In this document: positions 50,475 through 59,611 of the stretch, in pieces | Numbering within the stretch: position 1 is the stretch's first letter | Layout: each line of letters opens with the position of its first letter | Assembly: GCF_034670125.1 (NCBI RefSeq) | Contig: NZ_JAXMOC010000002.1 | Span: 310,001-374,000 of the forward strand | Source: Maricaulis sp034670125 | Lineage (GTDB): Bacteria > Pseudomonadota > Alphaproteobacteria > Caulobacterales > Maricaulaceae | Length of the DNA stretch: 64,000 nt | Direction: 5' to 3' | Program-made: the position numbers and the translations under genes | The notes under the pieces: generated by a model | What the model saw: the letters and a program-made list of their open reading frames with translations, nothing else | What the model was told of the DNA's origin: nothing | The model's database searches: none

Positions 50475-52070
50475 CTAACCTTCCGCCGGATAATAGGTCG
50501 GCGAGCCCGGCCCGACAGGCAGATCCAGTCCGAACGTCCACAGGAAGAAGAACAACGACCAGAAAATGAGGAAGAAGATCGTATACGGCAGCATCATGGC
50601 GATGAGCGTCCCGACGCCAAGCTTGCGGTCATAGCGCGTCGCCCAGGCGAGGATGAGACCGAAATAGCTCATCATCGGCGTGATGATATTGGTCGTTGAA
50701 TCGCCGATCCGGTAGGCCGCCTGTATGACTTCGGGCGCATAGCCGATCAGCATCAACATCGGCACGAAGATCGGCGCCGTCACGGCCCATTGGGCCGAGG
50801 CCGAGCCGAGCGACAGGTTGATCACCGCGCACATCAGGATGAACAGGAAGAAGACCAGGGGGCCGGTCAGACCACTGTCCTGCAGGAATTGCGCCCCGGT
50901 CACCGCGGTGATCGCGCCCAGATTGGTCCACCCGAAAAAGGCGACAAACTGGGCTGCAAAGAAGACCAGCACGATATAGAGGCCCAGCGCACTCAGGGCG
51001 CTGGCCATGGCGTCGATCACGTCGCGGTCTGTTTTCATCGACCCGACGGCACGACCATACGCATAGCCGGCAACGACAAAGAAGATCAGGATCCAGACCA
51101 CAAACCCGCGGAAAAAGGGTGAGTTGATCCGATCGCCGGTATCGGGGTTGCGCAAGACGCCCCACTCCGGCAGCAGCGTCACAGCCATGAGCGCAAAGAC
51201 AGCCAGAATGCCCACTCCGGCCCACAGCAGCCCCTTGCCCTCGCTGGCGCTCAAGGGCTGCATCATGTTCTTGTCCAACACCGTCGGGTCAGCCGAGGAC
51301 GGATCATACTGGCCCAGCTTTGGCTCGACGATGAAGATGGTGACCAGCGAGCCGATGACTGTGACAAGGAAGGTCGACGCGACCATGAAGTACCAGTTCG
51401 CTGTGGCCACAACGACGTAGTCTTCATCGATCAGCCGGGCCGCCTCCTGCGTGATGCCCGCCAGTAACGGATCAATCGTGCCGATCAGAATATTGGCGCT
51501 ATAGCCCCCTGACACACCGGCGAAGGCCGCCGCCATCCCGGCCAGCGGGTGCCGGCCCAGCGCATAGAAAATCGCGCCGGCAAGCGGGATCAGGACAACA
51601 TATCCAACTTCCGACGCGGTATTGGACACAATGCCGGCAAAGACGATGGCAACGGTCACCACATGGCGCGGGGCCGACAGGACCATGGCCCTGACCGCCG
51701 CAGACAGCAGGCCGGATTTCTCGGCGACGCCGACGCCCAGCATGGCAACCAGCACGACTCCGAGCGGGGCGAAACCGGTGAAATTGCCGACGAGGCCGGT
51801 GAAGATCCGGCGAATGCCATCGCCATCGAGCAGACTGACTGCGCGGATCATGCCGTCTTCAGCGACACCGCGGGCGCCAGCCGGCCGCGGGTCGTCAACC
51901 GCGACACCCATCCAACCAAGCAGACCGGACAACAAAACGATTCCAAGGGCGAGCAGTGCGAACAGGGTCACTGGATGGGGTAGCAGGTTTCCAAGCCACT
52001 CCACCCCGTCAAGAAACCGTGTGAATGCACCCCGGCGCGTGGTTACGGCCTTGCCCTGCTTGTCACCCAT
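50475..52070 (-). CDS. AbgT-family transporter
   Basis: A 531-residue membrane protein with about 11-12 helices. Family patterns: FLDGVEWLGNLLPHPVTLFALLALGIVLLSGLLGWMG at the start, APLGVVLVAMLGVGVAEKSGLL, VGYVVLIPLAGAIFYALGRHPLAGMAAAFAGVSGGYSANI and LGSASAQWAVTAPIFVPMLMLIGYAPEVIQAAYRIGDSTTNIITPMM. AbgT proteins import p-aminobenzoyl-glutamate or export sulfonamides; which applies here cannot be told. It is alone, between proS and the DUF1467 gene, and is not part of the conserved housekeeping order around it, so it may be an insertion. Confidence 0.92.
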   Translation of the reverse strand: MGDKQGKAVTTRRGAFTRFLDGVEWLGNLLPHPVTLFALLALGIVLLSGLLGWMGVAVDDPRPAGARGVAEDGMIRAVSLLDGDGIRRIFTGLVGNFTGFAPLGVVLVAMLGVGVAEKSGLLSAAVRAMVLSAPRHVVTVAIVFAGIVSNTASEVGYVVLIPLAGAIFYALGRHPLAGMAAAFAGVSGGYSANILIGTIDPLLAGITQEAARLIDEDYVVVATANWYFMVASTFLVTVIGSLVTIFIVEPKLGQYDPSSADPTVLDKNMMQPLSASEGKGLLWAGVGILAVFALMAVTLLPEWGVLRNPDTGDRINSPFFRGFVVWILIFFVVAGYAYGRAVGSMKTDRDVIDAMASALSALGLYIVLVFFAAQFVAFFGWTNLGAITAVTGAQFLQDSGLTGPLVFFLFILMCAVINLSLGSASAQWAVTAPIFVPMLMLIGYAPEVIQAAYRIGDSTTNIITPMMSYFGLILAWATRYDRKLGVGTLIAMMLPYTIFFLIFWSLFFFLWTFGLDLPVGPGSPTYYPAEG

Positions 52071-52195
52071 GATCGTCCCCGTCCAGCTGTGTGACAGGCA
52101 AGGAATACGAGCTGCCGCCCGAATTCAACCCGACAGGTATTGGGGACTTTTCCAGGACCGGCACCAGACCGGCCCGAAGGACCGGTCAAGTCAGG

Positions 52196-52534
52196 TCAGG
52201 ATAGTCGACCAGGCATGAATTGCGCCATCACACCGCTTTCGGTGACAACGAAGTAGATGATCCAGACGATCGAGGCCGCAATGGTGGTCCACCACATCTT
52301 CTGCGTCAGATTTGGAGCCTGTGGTGCCCCGGGCTCGGAGCCGGCCACCACATCGCCCGCCTCTTCCTGCGAGCGAACGCCGACCGGCAGCATCATGAAG
52401 AAGAACAGCCACCAGACGATCAGGAAGACCACCGCCCCGTTGACGATGCCGACACCGCCATCCCGGACGAAAAAGCCCTTGAGCCAAAGGATGGACGCCA
52501 GTCCGACAGGCAGGTAGCTGAGCCAGCGGGTCAT
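52196..52534 (-). CDS. DUF1467-family small membrane protein
   Basis: 112 residues with two membrane spans: about 27-51 (VGIVNGAVVFLIVWWLFFFMMLPVGV) and 85-105 (WTTIAASIVWIIYFVVTESGV). The WW-FF-LP-GVRSQEE pattern marks the alphaproteobacterial DUF1467 family, which is almost always next to methylmalonyl-CoA epimerase. Function is unknown. Its ATG overlaps the mce stop (ATGA), so it is coupled to mce. Confidence 0.9.
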   Translation of the reverse strand: MTRWLSYLPVGLASILWLKGFFVRDGGVGIVNGAVVFLIVWWLFFFMMLPVGVRSQEEAGDVVAGSEPGAPQAPNLTQKMWWTTIAASIVWIIYFVVTESGVMAQFMPGRLS

Positions 52535-52950
52535 CGGGCCGGCTCCTGCATCAGCTCGATCAGCTGGCCATGACTGTCCTTGGGATGAACGAAGATCACC
52601 GGCACGCCATGGGCGCCGACATAGGGCTCTCCTGTACCCAGGACCGTCGCACCGCGCTCGCGCATGGCGTCGCGGGCGGCGATGATGTCGGGGACTTCAA
52701 AGCAGATATGGTGCTGGCCGCCCTTGGGATTGCGTTCGAGGAATTTGTGGATCGGGCTGGCCTCTCCACACGGCTCGATCAGTTCGATCTCGGAATTGTC
52801 CAGCTGGACGAAGGCGACCCGTACGCCCAAGTGAGGGAAATCCTTGGTCTCGGTCGCTTGGGTCGCGCCATAGAGCGCGGCATAGGTGCGCTTGGCCGCC
52901 TCGATATCGGGGACGGCGACGCCGACATGGTTCAAACGTCCGATCTTCAT
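52531..52950 (-). CDS. mce: Methylmalonyl-CoA epimerase
   Basis: Interconverts (S)- and (R)-methylmalonyl-CoA in propionyl-CoA breakdown. It is a 139-residue VOC-fold protein: IGRLNHVGVAVPDIEAAKRTYAALYGA, the metal ligands in LNHVG, GGQHHICFEVPD and IELIEP, and the end HGQLIELMQEPAR. ATG 52950 has GGAG six bases upstream; ATG 52962 is also in frame. It pairs with the DUF1467 gene downstream. Confidence 0.95.
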   Translation of the reverse strand: MKIGRLNHVGVAVPDIEAAKRTYAALYGATQATETKDFPHLGVRVAFVQLDNSEIELIEPCGEASPIHKFLERNPKGGQHHICFEVPDIIAARDAMRERGATVLGTGEPYVGAHGVPVIFVHPKDSHGQLIELMQEPAR

Positions 52951-53048
52951 GTTTTTCTCCATCAAAGCCGCCGCCGCGACCTGCCTGAACCTATCCGGTC
53001 CCAAAATCCTGTCTGCGAATCCGGTTGGAAATGAAAAGCTGATGCGCG

Positions 53049-53423
53049 TTAGCGGGCCGGCGGCGTCGGAAACGAAACACTGCGCCCGAGCAAAAAGCCT
53101 TCAATCAGGAAACCCAGTATCTGCGCGGCGTAAGTGGTATCCGTCGCATAGTCGTCGACCGTTCTGGCCGTGGCAATGCTAACCCCCGCCTCTCTTACCT
53201 GGAATTCGACCTTGAACATGCCGTGCCCATTCCAGCTTCTGTGGAGATACAAGGCATTATCCTCGTAGAAAATGAACCACTTATGGTCCATTGATTGCGG
53301 GACCAGGCCTCGCTTGATGACCCCAAATTCCTCGACTGAAAACGTAGCGGAATAGGGAATCTCGATCTCCGCATTGAAAGGCACCGCTTCCCAGCAGGAA
53401 CGTGTGGCCGGGGTTCGTGTCAT
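53049..53423 (-). CDS. Unrecognised small protein with lower GC content
   Basis: 124 residues, no signal peptide or membrane span. Features: a beta-rich middle with KWFIFYEDNALYLHRSWNGHGMFKVEFQV, then ATARTVDDYATDTTYAAQILGFLIEGFLLG. The tryptophans and the regular strand pattern suggest a real globular domain; I do not recognise its function. The start is ATG 53423, seven bases after the rnj stop. The coding region is visibly less GC-rich than rnj and mce and breaks the usual rnj-mce neighbourhood, so it may be a recent arrival. Confidence 0.68.
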   Translation of the reverse strand: MTRTPATRSCWEAVPFNAEIEIPYSATFSVEEFGVIKRGLVPQSMDHKWFIFYEDNALYLHRSWNGHGMFKVEFQVREAGVSIATARTVDDYATDTTYAAQILGFLIEGFLLGRSVSFPTPPAR

Positions 53424-53430
53424 GGCCTCG

Positions 53431-55101
53431 TCAGACTTCCAGCATCATGATTTCCACCCAGGGCTTCTTGCCCCAGATGCGGTTGGCCTCGCGGCGGACC
53501 GCGCGGCGCACCTCTTCCTCGGCCCGTTCGACATCGCGGCGATCGCGTTTGGACAGGCGGTCGAAGGCGCGTTCGGCCTCGTCGGCCATGGCGTCGGCGA
53601 AATCATCGAGGGACATGTTGTCGTCTTCCGGCACGCCCTGCAGACGCACTTCCGGACCCGAGACAATCTCACCCTTTTCGCTGACCGCCATCGACAGCGT
53701 CACCTGTCCGGCATGGGCCAGCTTGCGCCGCTCGCGCATCGAGGCGGCGTCCGCATCGACGATGAAATTGCCATCGACATGGAGCCGGCTGGCCGGCGCC
53801 TCGTCGACAATCGAGGCGGTGCCATCGGAGCGGATCTGGACCATGTCGCCATTGCGGACAGAGACCGAATGCGGCACCTGCAGCTCGCGGGCGAAGTCGG
53901 CGTGCTCGAGCAGGTGACGGCGTTCGCCATGCACCGGGATGGCCACGCTCGGCTTGGCCCAGGCATACATCTGCGCCAGCTCGTCCCGGCAGGGATGACC
54001 GGAGACATGGATCGGCCGGGTCTTCTCGGTGATGATATGCACACCCCGCTCGGCCAGCTGGTTCTGCAGTTCAAAAATACCCAGCTCATTGCCCGGAATG
54101 ACACGGCTCGAGAAAATGACGGTGTCGTCGGTGCTCAGCGAGACATTGCGATGATTGCCCGCCGCGATGCGCGACAGGGCGGCACGAGGCTCACCTTGCG
54201 ACCCGGTGCACAGATAGAGGATCTTGGAGGCCGGGAAAGACGCCGCCTCCTCTTCGCTGACGAAATCCTTCACATGTTTCAACATGCCGACAGCCTTCGC
54301 GGCGGCCGTCATGCGGTGCATCGAGCGGCCCACCAGACACACGCGGCGGCCATTGGCCTCGGCGGCCTCGATGGAGGATTGCAGTCGTGCGACATTGGAG
54401 GCGAAGGAGGCGATCGCCACCTTGCCGGTCTTGCACTCGCCGACGACCTTGATCAGCTCTTCCCGGACATCGCCTTCCGAACCGCTCTCGCCCGGCGAGA
54501 ACACATTCGTGCTGTCGCAGACCATGGCTAGCACACCTTCATTGCCGATCGCGGTCAGGGCGTCGATATCGGTCGCCTCGCCGATCATTGGCGCCGGATC
54601 GATCTTCCAGTCGCCGGTGTGCAGCACCATGCCCGCAGGCGTGCGTATGGCGATGCCATTGGGTTCCGGGATGGAGTGGGTCAGCGTCACCAGCTGCAAG
54701 TTGAACGGGCCCAGATCAAAGCGGCAATCCAGCGCCATCTCATGCAGCTCAACCTCGTCGAGAAGCCCGTATTCACGCAAACGGTCACGCACCAGCCAGG
54801 CGGTGAAAGGGGTCGCCCAGATCGGGCAGCGCAAGCGCCGCCACAAATGGGCCACCGCGCCCATATGGTCTTCGTGGGCATGGGTCAGCACCATGCCGAT
54901 CAGGTCGTCCCGCCGCTCTTCGATGAAGCGCGGATCGGGCATGATGAGGTCGACACCCGGCGTCGTCAGATCACCGAAGGTCACACCGCAGTCAACGATG
55001 ATCCATTTTTGTTTTCCCTCCGGCCCATAGCCGTAGAGATTGAGATTCATGCCGATTTCATCGGATCCGCCAAGCGGCAGGAAGTACAGGCTATCGGTCA
55101 C
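53431..55101 (-). CDS. rnj: Ribonuclease J
   Basis: Metallo-beta-lactamase/beta-CASP ribonuclease with endo- and 5'-exonuclease activity, used for rRNA and mRNA maturation in alphaproteobacteria. It has 556 residues: PLGGSDEIGMNLNLYGYG, the zinc motif HAHEDH at 74-79, LTHSIPEPNGIAIRTPAGMVLHTGDWKID, the beta-CASP region ILYLCTGSQGEPRAALSRIA, and IHVSGHPCRDELAQMYAWAKP. The C-terminal oligomerisation domain is present. GTG start overlaps the coaX stop (GTGA). Confidence 0.95.
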   Translation of the reverse strand: MTDSLYFLPLGGSDEIGMNLNLYGYGPEGKQKWIIVDCGVTFGDLTTPGVDLIMPDPRFIEERRDDLIGMVLTHAHEDHMGAVAHLWRRLRCPIWATPFTAWLVRDRLREYGLLDEVELHEMALDCRFDLGPFNLQLVTLTHSIPEPNGIAIRTPAGMVLHTGDWKIDPAPMIGEATDIDALTAIGNEGVLAMVCDSTNVFSPGESGSEGDVREELIKVVGECKTGKVAIASFASNVARLQSSIEAAEANGRRVCLVGRSMHRMTAAAKAVGMLKHVKDFVSEEEAASFPASKILYLCTGSQGEPRAALSRIAAGNHRNVSLSTDDTVIFSSRVIPGNELGIFELQNQLAERGVHIITEKTRPIHVSGHPCRDELAQMYAWAKPSVAIPVHGERRHLLEHADFARELQVPHSVSVRNGDMVQIRSDGTASIVDEAPASRLHVDGNFIVDADAASMRERRKLAHAGQVTLSMAVSEKGEIVSGPEVRLQGVPEDDNMSLDDFADAMADEAERAFDRLSKRDRRDVERAEEEVRRAVRREANRIWGKKPWVEIMMLEV

Positions 55102-55877
55102 GTATTGGCACCGCCATTGAGTTTCCAGACTTCGAGAAGGCCGCGAATGGTCAGATCCGCGTCGTAGTGGTCGATTGACTTGGAGGCCCCGTCAAACAAC
55201 GAGACGACCCCACCGGTCGCGACCACGGTCATGGGTTGGGCGTACTCGCTCTTGAGGCGATGGACCAGCCCGTCAATCAGGTCGATATAGCCCCAGAACA
55301 CGCCGGACTGCATGGCCGACACCGTGTCCTTGCCCATCACACGCGCCGGTTTGGCGATGGCGACACGCGGCAGTTTGGCGGCGGCGCCATGCAAGGCCTG
55401 CATGGACAGGTTGATGCCAGGCGCAATGATACCGCCCTCAAAGGCACCGTCATCAGCAATCACGTCAAACGTGGTTGCCGTTCCGCTGTCGATGATGATC
55501 AGCGCGCCGTCATAGACCGCTCGGGCGCCGAGCGCGTTGACGAGGCGATCAGCGCCGGCATCCTGGGGACGATCCAGGCGCACCTCGATATCCATGCGGA
55601 CACCCGGCTCACCGACAATCACCGGCTCGGCCTTGAAATAGCGACGCGACAGGTTGCGCAGATTGAACAGCGCTTGCGGCACCACGGTCGAGATCACGCA
55701 GGCGGTGATGTCGGCGAAGGTGCGGCCCTGCAAGGCCATGAGCTGGGACAGCCAGACTGCATGCTCGTCAGCAGTCCGGGTCGAATCGGTCCCGGAACGC
55801 CATTGGGCGACCCAGTCACGGCCGTCATGAATGGCAAACAGCGTATTGGTATTGCCGCAGTCGATCGCGAGCAGCAT
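55098..55877 (-). CDS. coaX: Type III pantothenate kinase
   Basis: First step of coenzyme A synthesis. It is a 259-residue ASKHA-fold kinase: MLLAIDCGNTNTLFAIHDG (phosphate 1 motif), VGEPGVRMDIEVRLDRPQDAGADRLVNALGA, LIIIDSGTATTFDVI (phosphate 2) and EGGIIAPGINLSMQALHGAAAKLPRV. Start ATG 55877 has AAGGAAG upstream; the longer open frame to 56039 overlaps birA and is not family-like. Confidence 0.95.
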   Translation of the reverse strand: MLLAIDCGNTNTLFAIHDGRDWVAQWRSGTDSTRTADEHAVWLSQLMALQGRTFADITACVISTVVPQALFNLRNLSRRYFKAEPVIVGEPGVRMDIEVRLDRPQDAGADRLVNALGARAVYDGALIIIDSGTATTFDVIADDGAFEGGIIAPGINLSMQALHGAAAKLPRVAIAKPARVMGKDTVSAMQSGVFWGYIDLIDGLVHRLKSEYAQPMTVVATGGVVSLFDGASKSIDHYDADLTIRGLLEVWKLNGGANT

Positions 55878-55887
55878 GGGCTTCCTT

Positions 55888-56631
55888 TCATCCCGCGTCC
55901 GGGAAAAACACGTCACCTGCGGAGATATACCGGCGACCGCCGCCGACCAAGTCCAGTCGCAGTGCACCATCGGGTCCCAGGTCAGCGAACACGCCCTTGA
56001 CCGTCTCTCCCTCAAGCCGCGCCTCACACGGTTGGCCAAGCCCGTGGGCCCGGGTCAGCCAGCGATCGCGGATCGGCCCGAACCCGCCCAGCTGCCAGGC
56101 CTGGCGTTCCCGCTCGAAGGCGACAACCAGCGTCTCGAGCGCCCGATCCGGCTCGAGCCGAGCGCCATGCCTGGCGAGCGACGTCGCAGGCCGTTCTGTA
56201 TCATCAGGCGCCTCGACCAGATTCAGTCCGATGCCCACAGCCAGCCAAAGGCCACCGCCCGGAGCCGACCCGCTTTCCAGCAGAATGCCGGCGACCTTGC
56301 GCCCGTGAACGAGAGCATCATTGGGCCATTTCAGGCGCGTCACCGAGGGATCTCGCGTGGCGCTGTCACACACAGCCGCAACAGCCAGCGCCGCCACAAA
56401 GGACAGCTCGGCGGCGCGGCCCGGATCGCTTTGAAGCGTGTACAGCCCGGTCGTGAAGAGATTGCCGGTCAGCCCGCTCCAGGCCCGACCACGTCGGCCA
56501 CGCCCGGCGGTCTGCCGGCGGGCTGCCAGCCAGAGCGGGCCGCGCTCACCAGCAACGGCCCTCTCCCGGATATCGGCATTGGTCGAGGCGGTTTCCTCGA
56601 TCCACTCGATACGGGGCTGGGTCTCGGCCAA
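55888..56631 (-). CDS. birA: Biotin--[acetyl-CoA-carboxylase] ligase
   Basis: Attaches biotin to biotin carboxyl carrier protein. It has 247 residues with ASTNADIRERAVAGERGPLWLAARRQTAGRGRRGRAWSG (biotinyl-AMP loop) and the LKWPNDALVHGRKVAGILLE segment. The N-terminal DNA-binding domain of E. coli BirA is absent, so it is probably not a repressor. The likely start is TTG 56631, 10 bases after the nuoN stop; the only ATG (56736) would overlap nuoN by 95 bases and adds a Cys/Ser-rich stretch unlike BirA. Confidence 0.9.
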   Translation of the reverse strand: MAETQPRIEWIEETASTNADIRERAVAGERGPLWLAARRQTAGRGRRGRAWSGLTGNLFTTGLYTLQSDPGRAAELSFVAALAVAAVCDSATRDPSVTRLKWPNDALVHGRKVAGILLESGSAPGGGLWLAVGIGLNLVEAPDDTERPATSLARHGARLEPDRALETLVVAFERERQAWQLGGFGPIRDRWLTRAHGLGQPCEARLEGETVKGVFADLGPDGALRLDLVGGGRRYISAGDVFFPDAG

Positions 56632-56641
56632 GGGTGCGGTG

Positions 56642-58084
56642 CTAGAGCAGCGCCAGCCCGACCGAATAGGCGCGGAAGACCAGCCAGCCGAGCACGGGCA
56701 ACAGCAGGACGGTTGCCAGACCGGCGATACGGGCAATCCAGTAGGTCGAAACCGCAGACGGTACGAACTCCACCTCCGAGGTATCGAACCAGATCACTTT
56801 CACGATGCGCAGATAGTAGGCCGCACCCACGACCGAGAAGAGCACCGCCAGCACGGCGAGGACCATCAGGTCGGCCTGAACCGCGGCATAGACCACGAAA
56901 AACTTGCCGAAGAAGCCGACCATGAACGGCAGGCCGCCAATGGAAAACATCAGTGCCGTGATCGACCAGCCAAGACCCGGATTGCGCTGCGCGAGACCGG
57001 CGAGATCGGAGATCTGTTCGACCATGCCCTCGCGGGTGCGCATTGACAGGATTCCGGCAAACGAACCGATCACGCCGACCATGTAGAGCGTCATGAACAC
57101 CAGAAGCGCCCACAGACCTGTCTGGCTGGCTGCGGCAACAGCAACCAGCGCATAACCCATATTGCCGATTGAGGAATAGGCCATCAGACGCTTGATGTTC
57201 TGCTGTGTCAGCGCCCCGAAGGCACCCACCGCCATCGACAGGACGGCAATCATCCAGATCACGTCCCGCCACTGGTCGACGACGGCGCCAAAGGGCTCCA
57301 TCAGGACCCGGGCCAGAAGAACGATCGCGGCAAATTTCGGTGCCGTCGCGAAAAAGGCGGTAACCGGGGTCGGGGCGCCTTCATAAACGTCGGGCGTCCA
57401 CATGTGGAAGGGCGCAGCGGACACTTTGAAAGCCAGACCACAGATCACGAAGACAAGGCCCACGGTAAGACCGATATTGCTGCCACTTTCGACGGCCAGG
57501 GCGATGTCGTTGAAGCCGGTCGAACCGGCAAAACCGTAAACCAGCGACGCACCATACAGCAGAAGGCCGGACGACAGCGCGCCGAGCACGAAATACTTCA
57601 GGCCCGCCTCGGAGGCCCGCAGGCTGTCCCGGTTGAAGGCAGCCAGCACATAAAGCGCCAGCGATTGCAGCTCGATCCCCATATACATGGCGATCAGGTC
57701 ATTGGCCGACACCATCATGACCATGCCGGTCACCGCCAGGGCGACCAGGACCGGATACTCGATCTTGCCCAGCTTCTCAGCCTGCAGATACGGCATGGCC
57801 AGCAGCATGGCGACGGCCGCGACCAAGGCTATGGCCGTCTTGGAAAAACGCGCCAGGCTGTCGAACACAAAGCTGTCGTTGAAGGCCGTGCCCTCACCGC
57901 TCACCAGGAAAAGCGCTGCCAGACCGGCCGCGGCCAGCAGGCCGACGGTCAGCCACTGAACCAGTTTCTCGGTGCCGTCTCCCTTGAGAAAGACGCCGAG
58001 CATGAGCAGCGCCATGGCGCCGCCGGCCAGCACCAGCTCGGGAATGAGAAGCGACAGGTCGTGGGAAAGCATGTCCGCCGTCAT
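56642..58084 (-). CDS. nuoN: NADH-quinone oxidoreductase subunit N
   Basis: Proton-pumping antiporter-like subunit of complex I, 480 residues, about 14 helices. Conserved features: NDLIAMYMGIELQSLALYVLAAF, FKVSAAPFHMWTPDVYEGAPTPVTAF with the pump lysine region, AFGALTQQNIKRLMAYSSIGNMGYAL and FSIGGLPFMVGFFGKF. It is last in the nuo operon, with birA following directly. Confidence 0.96.
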   Translation of the reverse strand: MTADMLSHDLSLLIPELVLAGGAMALLMLGVFLKGDGTEKLVQWLTVGLLAAAGLAALFLVSGEGTAFNDSFVFDSLARFSKTAIALVAAVAMLLAMPYLQAEKLGKIEYPVLVALAVTGMVMMVSANDLIAMYMGIELQSLALYVLAAFNRDSLRASEAGLKYFVLGALSSGLLLYGASLVYGFAGSTGFNDIALAVESGSNIGLTVGLVFVICGLAFKVSAAPFHMWTPDVYEGAPTPVTAFFATAPKFAAIVLLARVLMEPFGAVVDQWRDVIWMIAVLSMAVGAFGALTQQNIKRLMAYSSIGNMGYALVAVAAASQTGLWALLVFMTLYMVGVIGSFAGILSMRTREGMVEQISDLAGLAQRNPGLGWSITALMFSIGGLPFMVGFFGKFFVVYAAVQADLMVLAVLAVLFSVVGAAYYLRIVKVIWFDTSEVEFVPSAVSTYWIARIAGLATVLLLPVLGWLVFRAYSVGLALL

Positions 58085-58096
58085 GGCTGGCTTCTC

Positions 58097-59611
58097 CTAC
58101 TGGGCCGATGCAGCAAGCGCCGCATCATAATTGGAAAGCAGATGATCAACCGCGGTTGCGGTGACATCCGTGATCAGGGTCGAGAACACGCCAAGCAGCA
58201 GCGTACCAATGATCAGGGGAATGAAGATCAGCCACTCCATCCGGTTGAGGTCGGTGATGGTCTCGAGCTTGGGGTTGGTGATCTCGCCGAAAACGACATC
58301 GCGATAGACCGTCAGCATGTACATCGCCGACAGGATCACGCCGACCGCCGCGCCGGTGGCGATCCACCAGCTGACCTGGAAGGCCCCGACCATGGTCATG
58401 ATCTCGCCGACAAAGCCGGACGTGCCGGGCAGGCCGACATTGGCCATCGCAAACAGGCCGAAGATCGCGGCAAACACCGGCATCTTGTGGACCAGTCCGC
58501 CATAGAAGGCGATTTCGCGGGTATGCATGCGGTCATAGATGACGCCGACACACAAGAAGAGCGCGCCGGAGATCACGCCGTGCGAGATCATCTGGAAGAT
58601 GGCGCCCTGCACGCCGGTCTCGTTCATCGCAAACAGGCCCATGGTGACAAAGCCCATATGGGCGACCGAGGAATAGGCGATCAGCTTCTTGATATCGGTC
58701 TGACGGAAAGCCACAAGGGATGTGTAGATGATGGCGATGATCGACAGCACGAAGACCATCGGCGCGAAATAGTCACTCGCCTCCGGGAACATTGGCAGCG
58801 AGAAACGCAGGAAGCCGTAACCGCCCAGTTTCAGCAACACGCCCGCAAGGATAACCGAACCCGCGGTCGGCGCCTGCACGTGCGCGTCGGGCAGCCAGGT
58901 ATGGACTGGCCACATCGGCATCTTCACCGCGAAGGACGCGAAGAAGGCCAGCCACATCCACATCTGGGCGTTGCGGGCGAACTCGGTCTCCAGCAGCACG
59001 GTGACATCGGTCGTGCCGGCCTGCAGGAACATCGCGATCATGGCGACCAGCATCAGCACGGAGCCGAGCAGGGTATAGAGGAAGAATTTGAACGCCGCAT
59101 AGACGCGGTTCTGCCCGCCCCAGACGCCGATGATGATGAACATCGGGATCAGGCCGCCTTCGAAGAAGATATAGAAAACCACCAGGTCGAGCGCACAGAA
59201 CACGCCGATGACCATGGTTTCCAGCAACAGGAAGGCGATCATGTAGTCGGCGACACGGGTCTTGATCGCGCCGGAGGCCATGATGCAGATCGGCATGAGG
59301 AAGGCGGTCAGGACCACGAACAGGACGGACAGCCCGTCCACACCCATCCGGTAGCCGAGGCCGATTTGCTCGAGCCAGGTCACTTCGTGGACAAACTGGA
59401 ATCCGGTCGCTTCGGCATCGAAATTGGCCAGCAGCAGGACCGACATGCCCAGCGTCACCATGGTCGCCAACCAGGCGACCCAGCGCGAATTGCGGTCGAT
59501 CAGCGCCTGGTCGTCCGAGCGCGCAGTGAACCGGAAGATCGCTATGACCAGCGCGCCCAGCGCCGGAACAAAGGTCAGGATCGACAGGAAGGCTTCAAAT
59601 TCGCCGAACAT
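58097..59611 (-). CDS. nuoM: NADH-quinone oxidoreductase subunit M
   Basis: Second antiporter-like subunit of complex I, 504 residues. Motifs: GVDGLSVLFVVLTAFLMPICI, FYIFFEGGLIPMFIIIGVWGG (pump glutamate), VKMPMWPVHTWLPDAHVQAPTAGSVILAGVLLKLGGYGF, TDIKKLIAYSSVAHMGFVTMG and GLPGTSGFVGEI. It starts directly after the nuoL stop. Confidence 0.96.
   Translation of the reverse strand: MFGEFEAFLSILTFVPALGALVIAIFRFTARSDDQALIDRNSRWVAWLATMVTLGMSVLLLANFDAEATGFQFVHEVTWLEQIGLGYRMGVDGLSVLFVVLTAFLMPICIMASGAIKTRVADYMIAFLLLETMVIGVFCALDLVVFYIFFEGGLIPMFIIIGVWGGQNRVYAAFKFFLYTLLGSVLMLVAMIAMFLQAGTTDVTVLLETEFARNAQMWMWLAFFASFAVKMPMWPVHTWLPDAHVQAPTAGSVILAGVLLKLGGYGFLRFSLPMFPEASDYFAPMVFVLSIIAIIYTSLVAFRQTDIKKLIAYSSVAHMGFVTMGLFAMNETGVQGAIFQMISHGVISGALFLCVGVIYDRMHTREIAFYGGLVHKMPVFAAIFGLFAMANVGLPGTSGFVGEIMTMVGAFQVSWWIATGAAVGVILSAMYMLTVYRDVVFGEITNPKLETITDLNRMEWLIFIPLIIGTLLLGVFSTLITDVTATAVDHLLSNYDAALAASAQ

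Noticed and set aside
53374..54531. 385-codon plus-strand frame opposite rnj and the small orphan gene
   Set aside because: Shadow of rnj, which is unambiguous; the translation shows typical antisense composition.
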